From Neoechinorhynchus agilis (taxonomy: Eukaryota; Acanthocephala): DNA of 64,000 nt. The DNA lies in contig CM121341.1 of NCBI GenBank assembly GCA_051530055.1, positions 4,588,001 through 4,652,000 on the forward strand, given 5' to 3'. Position numbers and translations under genes: made by a program. The notes beneath the pieces were generated by a model, which worked only from the letters and a program-made list of their open reading frames with translations, made no database searches and was not told where the DNA came from. Below are positions 58,530-64,000 of the stretch, one piece after another (the first letter of the stretch is position 1; every line of letters begins with the position of its first letter).

Positions 58530-59870
58530 AGAAATTCGTGAATTTTCGGCCTTAGCGTAGGCCTTCTTCAGACTATCTAAAATGAATCGGTCACAAATCC
58601 TATGTCCTTTTGGAACGATATCTGGCGGAACGCGTAGGCGGAGTGTGTAATCGCCCTTTGGATAAACATCGCATCCATCGTCGTTCTACCCCGTCGGTTT
58701 CTACACTCTGCGAGAACCTCAGTTGCTCCAAAATCGATTTGGTGTCCACTCTCAATCGTATGATGTACAATCGCGGACTTCGTATCCATTTGTTTGGAGA
58801 CAGCTCTCCGGTGTTCAACAAGACGCCTCTTGAGATTGTTCGTCCCACATACGATTGATCACAATCCCTGCAGGGGATTTTATAAAGACACTCTGTTGCA
58901 CCATCAACTGTTCTTTTAGGTTGCAACATGCTGTACATTGTCTGTCCCTTCTTGCAATATAGAACACACTCCTTCTTCACATCGAGTCGTTTGACCAAGG
59001 TTTCAATATTACAGTTCCAATTCTCGTTAATATATGGAACTTCAATATATCGGGTGTCTGCATTCGTTGAAGGAACGATATCCCGATCTTTTGTGGGTGG
59101 CCGTCGGATAGTTTGCTATACATTTTTCCATGTCCATAATAATAGTTTTCTTGGATAGCCTGCTTTACGCATTCGAGCAATATCTGTATGCTCGGTTAAC
59201 CAGTGATCGAACTCTCGATATCTTATATTAACGCGGCTGAAACCCAAGGTACTATTTGAGATGACACTCCATGTTTGATGTAGACCGCAGTTGAGAATGT
59301 ACAATCCTGGTTCCTACTAACTTTCACATCCAAAAATGGTAAAACTCCACAATCCTCCCTTTCACATGTCCATTGTATGTTGGGATCTGTTTCATTTAGC
59401 TCCTGTTGTAGTCGAGTAACGGTGCATTCGTTTTGGTCCAATATGATAAAGGTGTCATCCACATAACGACACCAAAATTGAATCCCTGTCAGTTTAGATA
59501 GATTTGAGTCTTCCCAGTGTCTCTTATACAGCTCAGCTAGGACCGGAGAAAGTGGACTTCCCATTGCTAGGCCATCAACCTGATCGAAGTTCTGTCCTTC
59601 AAATTCGAAATTAGAGAATTTCGTACAAAAGAGAACTTTCGCCAGTTGGCCGCTGACAGATACCATTGACAGTGGGATAGCAAGTTCAATGGCATCTTCC
59701 ACTGGTATTCGTGTGAAGAGGAATACTTCATCCGCTGAGATCATAACGCACGAATCATAAATTGACTTCCTGTTTAGCCGATTGATAAAATCTACTCCAG
59801 ATATGACCACGTTGTTTAACTCCGGTAGGCATGTTTTGAGAAAGAGTGTACGTATTCCTTAGGAGCAAAT
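58530..59870 (-). mobile_element. Penelope-like element with RT and GIY-YIG endonuclease
   Basis: Read on the minus strand. The RT part (59870-59223) has SADEVFLFTRIP (motif A), GLAMGSPLSPVLAELY (motif B), FWCRYVDDTFIIL (motif C) and GVLPFLDVKV. A linker region follows. A GIY-YIG endonuclease (about 59000-58600) has ATECLYKIPCRDCDQSYVGRT and, after a frame shift, SAIVHHTIESGHQIDFGATE. The order RT then GIY-YIG is that of canonical Penelope-like elements. Frame shifts and stops show it is dead. It ends with CTGAAGAAGGCC...GGCCGAAAATTC at 58532-58571. It lies in the spacer of the inverted duplication. Confidence 0.88.
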
Positions 59871-60450
59871 TCCCTTAATTTCTTTAAGATGTTAGTACTA
59901 AAAAAGTCTTGTCATCTATATATTTTAACCTCTCATTTCTGAAAATATAGAGGTATTTTCAGTCTCAAACTAAAATATTTGTCCAAGGTCTAATTCGTCG
60001 CACGCTTTCCATGAATAGATGTCTCCGAAATGACAATATTTCTCAGCAGTAAGGTTGGAAGTGACAGCAAATTTATGTAGTATCATATATTGTATTCCCT
60101 CTTCAGGATACTATCCCATTTTGAGTGCTTACTCATCTCCGAAGAATTTAATTTGAAGTTATTTTAATACCGCACTCGGTGAAAACGAGATTAGGGTACT
60201 TAAAAGCATGATCGAAACTACCAGACTCAACCAATTCTTGATTAATAGCGAACAATTCTTTATTTAAAAAAGGTTGATTAATTTCTGAAATCCGCACGTT
60301 GAAATGTACAAAATAAAGAAAATGGTCCAATTTCACAAAAACAAATAATCAAATGATTTTTAATCCTATACTAAATTTTAATGAGCTAATGAGTTAACAG
60401 GGTCAGAAATAACCACAGTGAAGTAAAAGTGTAATCAATTTTTTAGAAAT
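59871..60450. other. Spacer 5' of the Penelope element
   Basis: AT-rich with no recognised gene. It may include the degenerate 5' part of the Penelope element. It ends at the start of the right inverted arm. Confidence 0.3.
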
Positions 60451-60492
60451 TGGTTTATTGTTACAAAAGCCAATACCCTCAAGCCGCTTGGC

Positions 60493-61899
60493 TTATACAA
60501 TTACTGTTAATACTTTATCTTTTTGTGTTCTTCGCCAAATCCACATCTTTACGGCTCAGTTGCAAGCGAAGATAATAACAGAGTCACATATTCGATGCAT
60601 CGGTCCGCGATCGGAATACTGTAGCCTCTCAAAAATTGTTCTAAAACAAAAATTGTTACGGTTTTTCAATCAAAATAAACGTTTTCGCGACCGATTTAAA
60701 CCAGAGGGAGCTAAAGAATCGGAAACTATTATGTGCAATCCACGGATCCGATTGGGATTATTGATTCCAAAACGGATGAAATTTCGTCCCAAATCTTCTT
60801 CTAAGAGGCAACGAGTTTACTAGTTAAATTATTTGAAGTATTTCAATTGCTGAGTCCGTAAATGGACGAAATGGAAGACGTTAACTACGAAGAAAACGCT
60901 AAACACAAATCAATCCATCGCCGAAATTATAAGTTTGCACGAGAAAGCAATAAACGAATAATATTTTAAATTGTTCTCTACCATTTTACATACCGAGGCA
61001 AAGAACGCAATTACAAAATAGGATCCAATGCACTTTATATGAACCGACTTTCGTCCATGTCTGACTTCATTATAGTACATGAGTTCGATTGTCTAAAAAA
61101 TTTAGAATTATTTATAAAAAAGAACTATAAATTGCAGCTCACAATAAGCATGAAAAGTGCGCAAAAATAAGAAACGTTATCATTACATGAGCCCATAATA
61201 CATCCAAGCCGAGAACGAGTAAACGGACAGGAGTATAGCCATTCCAATAAGTCCTGAATTGGCATTAAGCAGCGCTAATTGATTCCAGGATATACCACGG
61301 ACGCTAAAATAATCAATGATTATTGAGACCAAATGAAAGCAGTACCTTCGATCAAACAAAGCAACAAGTTCGTTGTGGTAAGACAATAGTGCAATAAAAT
61401 AAGCTGCAGAAGTAATTGCGACAAACTAAGAATTCGTTTTTTGAGAATCTTAAGTAAAATTGGACTTACGAAGAAAGCCCGCAGTTGAATTGCTAAATAC
61501 CAAAGCATTAAGATTAATACAGACAATATATCTCGTATGCCGACGATACATGCTATCAATGTAAATGAGTAGAAGAAGTTGTTGATACCTAAAGGAAAAA
61601 GGAGAGTAAAATGATCATCAATGTTTCTTTTTCGAGAAATGATTCTTTACCTTTGCGAACATCGTGAGAGCGAATAGAATAAGTGTAAAATCGGACGAAT
61701 TGAAATCAGTATCAAATCGATAAAGTTCGATGAGTGGACCATCACTAAATTTTAATGGGATTATAATCTTGCGTATAAATGAAGAAACAAGACTTACAAT
61801 GAAATGTAATACATTCTGAAAAATGCGCTGAACATCAGAAATTGAATTGTATGGAAAATGACAGAAGTTATCACGATGTAGTCTCTGATAGGAAGTCAT
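60493..61899 (-). pseudogene. Broken third copy of the membrane-protein gene
   Basis: It corresponds exon by exon to copy 2 on the opposite strand. Breaks seen: one extra base shortly after the ATG (ATGACTTCC versus ATGACTTC), a net five-base loss in exon 3 (near 61540), and an extra base in exon 5 creating GGGCTCATG-TAA (near 61185). The splice sites are largely kept. It probably arose with the inverted duplication and then decayed, while copy 2 remained intact. Confidence 0.85.
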
Positions 61900-63191
61900 T
61901 ATTTGCCAAAGGAAACAATAAAACGCCTTGACGTGCTTCGAAAATCTCTTCGAACGTTACGGTAACGTTTACTTTTACACCAACTTCGCAAATCAACTCG
62001 TTTTGAGATGAAATGATTGTACCTATTTACAGCGAAATATACATCAACAAAATGTTATTGCTTATGTAAAACATGATTCCCTAAAAACAAATAAACGGCT
62101 TTTCTGAGCTTATTTAGAAAATATCTAGGAACTACATTCTTAACGAAACAAGAGAAAATATTGACCTTCTATTTAGGAGGAGATCAGTGTAAGAAAGTGA
62201 ATTTGTCCGGGAAACATGCGATTTTCCTTTTTCAAAATAAATTCAATCTCGTTGGATAAATTCGATTGAACTGTAATATTCGATTTTAATTTTTAGAATA
62301 AAAGCCAATCGCATTATACGAATTAAAAAGTATTTATTTCGCAGAAAGTAAGCGATTTTTCTTTTTAGAATTAATCCAATCGCAAGTTTCACCAAGTAAA
62401 ATCGGATTGGACGGGAAATATGCAATTTTCTTCTTGGCAAAATTCGAAAAAATTGATTAAACACGAAACGCTAGTTTTCCTTTTTGCAAGCAACCAAATC
62501 GAGTTGAGCGAAGAAAAAATCGTTTGGGCAAGAAACATCGCGTGTTAAATTTCAGAAAAAATCAATCTCGTTATATTAATTCGATTGGAAAGGTAATATG
62601 CAATTTCAATTTTTAGAATAATACAATTGGCGTTATATTCATTGGAAAAAATTAAACTGAAAAGTGATACATGCGATTTTCATTTTTTGAATAAAAAATA
62701 AATGGCATTAGACGAAGAAAAAATGTAGATTTTTTTGCAGGAAATATGCAATTTTCTTCTTTGCAAAAGATGAAGAAATTTTTTTATTATGAAAAGTAAA
62801 GCATGCGTTTTTCTCTTTCGCCATAGAACCAATCGCGTTAAACGAATAAAAATCGCGATTGGGCGTTCTGATGAAACTAAAACCTGGTAGCTAATTTAGT
62901 TTTCTCGATCCTTTTAACTACAATTAAATCCCAATTAAATTAGCTAGTTAAAATGTTCGCAAAATAACACCTCGTTCCGCTGCTGCTTTGTTTTTCTTCG
63001 TGTAAATATAGCAAATGCGCCTTTTTTTGCTTTTGTATCAAGGAATTGCTTTCAATGTTTTTTTCACATTGTAAAACAAACCATCAATTTTGAGCAATAG
63101 ATTGTTTTCCCATTCATGAACGAGATTAGCGGTCCGAATAGCAAACGATTTCCAACTGAAGGTGATTTCGACTTGTACAACATAAGAACGA

Positions 63192-64000
63192 ATGTTTTCG
63201 TTATGGAACCATTCATCAGTGTTCGTGAACGGTCATAAGATTTGTCTAAAAGGAAGACTTGGCCGAAGATCCCGTAACAAGGTCTACCGCGGCATTTTAT
63301 CACAAACGAACGAGCCAGTCGCATTAAAAGAAAGTTCATTCAATGAAACAAACCCATTGAAATCCACGATATGTTTCGCACAATCCATGGCTGAGATTGG
63401 GTCCTACATAAAGCTCAGTGATTGTCCGAGAGTTGCTCGTTTATACGATTATGAACTCAACATGGACGAAAAACGCGCTCGATTAGTTATGGAACTTTGC
63501 AATGAAAACCTTTATAAACACTCATTGAGTCGTCGTGGATTTAGATTGAACATGAGCTTATGGTATTCAATGGTTTTGGCAGTCAATGAGGTGCACGAAC
63601 GAGATATCATTCATGCGGACATAAAACCCGAGAACTTTGTGTTTGGAAACGACGGAAATGTGAAATTAATCGATTTCGGGTACTCGATTACTGTTAAACC
63701 GCAACCGAGTTTTAATTATTACAGGGGAACGTTGCCCTATGTAAGCCCAGAAGTTCTGGCTCATAGATATCGAATATTCTTTTTTTTTGGATTGTATTTC
63801 GATTTTGAATATTCGATTATTAAGCCGTATGGAATGTACTCAACGAAATGCGATGTTTGGGCTTTAGGTTGCATTCTCTACGAGATGGTCTACGGTGAAC
63901 CGTATATTTCAAACGGAATTATTAGCACAATATTTAACAGCGATAAAGTTGTTCTGAACAAGATGGCAAGGATAAAGTTCCCAAAGTTAGAGGACCTCGA
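63192..64000 (+). CDS. TTK/Mps1-like kinase, second copy (cut by window end)
   Basis: Mirror copy of the kinase at 52113-53048. The ATG is at 63192, and the frame is open through VALKE, HADIKPENFVFG, LIDFGYS and KCDVWALG to the last base of the window. It differs by few substitutions; for example the hydrophobic insertion reads FFFFG rather than FFLFG. The last ~40 codons lie outside. Retention of an open frame, in contrast to the adjacent decayed membrane gene, may mean it is under selection. Confidence 0.8.
   Translation, partial: MFSLWNHSSVFVNGHKICLKGRLGRRSRNKVYRGILSQTNEPVALKESSFNETNPLKSTICFAQSMAEIGSYIKLSDCPRVARLYDYELNMDEKRARLVMELCNENLYKHSLSRRGFRLNMSLWYSMVLAVNEVHERDIIHADIKPENFVFGNDGNVKLIDFGYSITVKPQPSFNYYRGTLPYVSPEVLAHRYRIFFFFGLYFDFEYSIIKPYGMYSTKCDVWALGCILYEMVYGEPYISNGIISTIFNSDKVVLNKMARIKFPKLEDL

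Larger units (their letters stand above)
60451..64000. repeat. Right arm of large inverted duplication
   Basis: Reverse complement of about 52.2-55.76 kb, containing the broken membrane gene copy, the AT-rich stretch and the second kinase. It leaves the window at 64000, so the arm is longer than 3.5 kb. By eye it matches the left arm closely, with small indels in non-coding parts. Confidence 0.9.

Noticed and set aside
1-64000. tRNA, rRNA or bacterial-style operon signals
   Set aside because: No A/B-box pairs, rRNA signatures or Shine-Dalgarno-led gene series were seen.

Overview
The window is metazoan nuclear DNA. Its genes are broken by many very short introns (about 45-55 bp where nothing has inserted), with GT-AG ends. 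It carries neuroendocrine convertase 2 (PC2), UPF2, PRP17/CDC40, WDR7, PIG-U and ZnT6 homologues, together with non-LTR and Penelope-like retroelements and many tandem arrays. I see no operon logic, rRNA, tRNA or CRISPR. The lineage below Metazoa cannot be fixed from sequence alone; the compact genes and possible trans-splicing fit several invertebrate phyla.

Layout. 1-12.5 kb: a ~316-bp tandem array, a small two-exon gene (2.37-2.78 kb) and a ~9.3-kb satellite of ~202-bp monomers. 12.5-18.1 kb: PRP17 on the minus strand, preceded by a tandem array made of degenerate copies of its own first codons and 5' flank. 18.4-24.1 kb: WDR7 (minus), whose first intron is filled with palindromic repeats. 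24.8-28.8 kb: a ~330-bp array and a ~458-bp array. 28.96-32.1 kb: PC2 (minus), complete from just upstream of the propeptide cleavage site to the stop codon; its prodomain exons were not found. 33.1-36.8 kb: UPF2 (plus), divergent from PC2. 37.1-40.3 kb: a retroelement remnant, an orphan signal-peptide exon and a 278-bp array. 40.5-43.4 kb: PIG-U, ten exons. 43.7-46.3 kb: a dead RLE-type non-LTR element.

46.4-64 kb is a segmental-duplication block. A multi-pass membrane-protein gene of unknown family occurs three times (46.7, 54.3 and inverted at 61.9 kb, the last broken). A LINE relic occurs twice. An intronless TTK/Mps1-like kinase occurs twice in inverted orientation (52.1-53.0 kb, and 63.2 kb to the window end). 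Arms of at least 3.5 kb face each other across a 4.7-kb spacer that holds a Penelope-like element with RT and GIY-YIG domains. A ZnT6-like gene lies between the first membrane gene and the kinase.

The recognised genes are housekeeping or secretory-pathway genes (splicing, NMD, GPI-anchor transamidase, V-ATPase/Rab3 regulation, prohormone processing, Golgi zinc transport) with no shared pathway. What is distinctive is the repeat landscape: nearly every gene has its own array in an intron or flank. Two subtler signals recur: a 3' splice-site-like AG directly before the start codon of five genes, and a CTGANGA-hairpin-GAAA motif at retroelement-like 3' ends.
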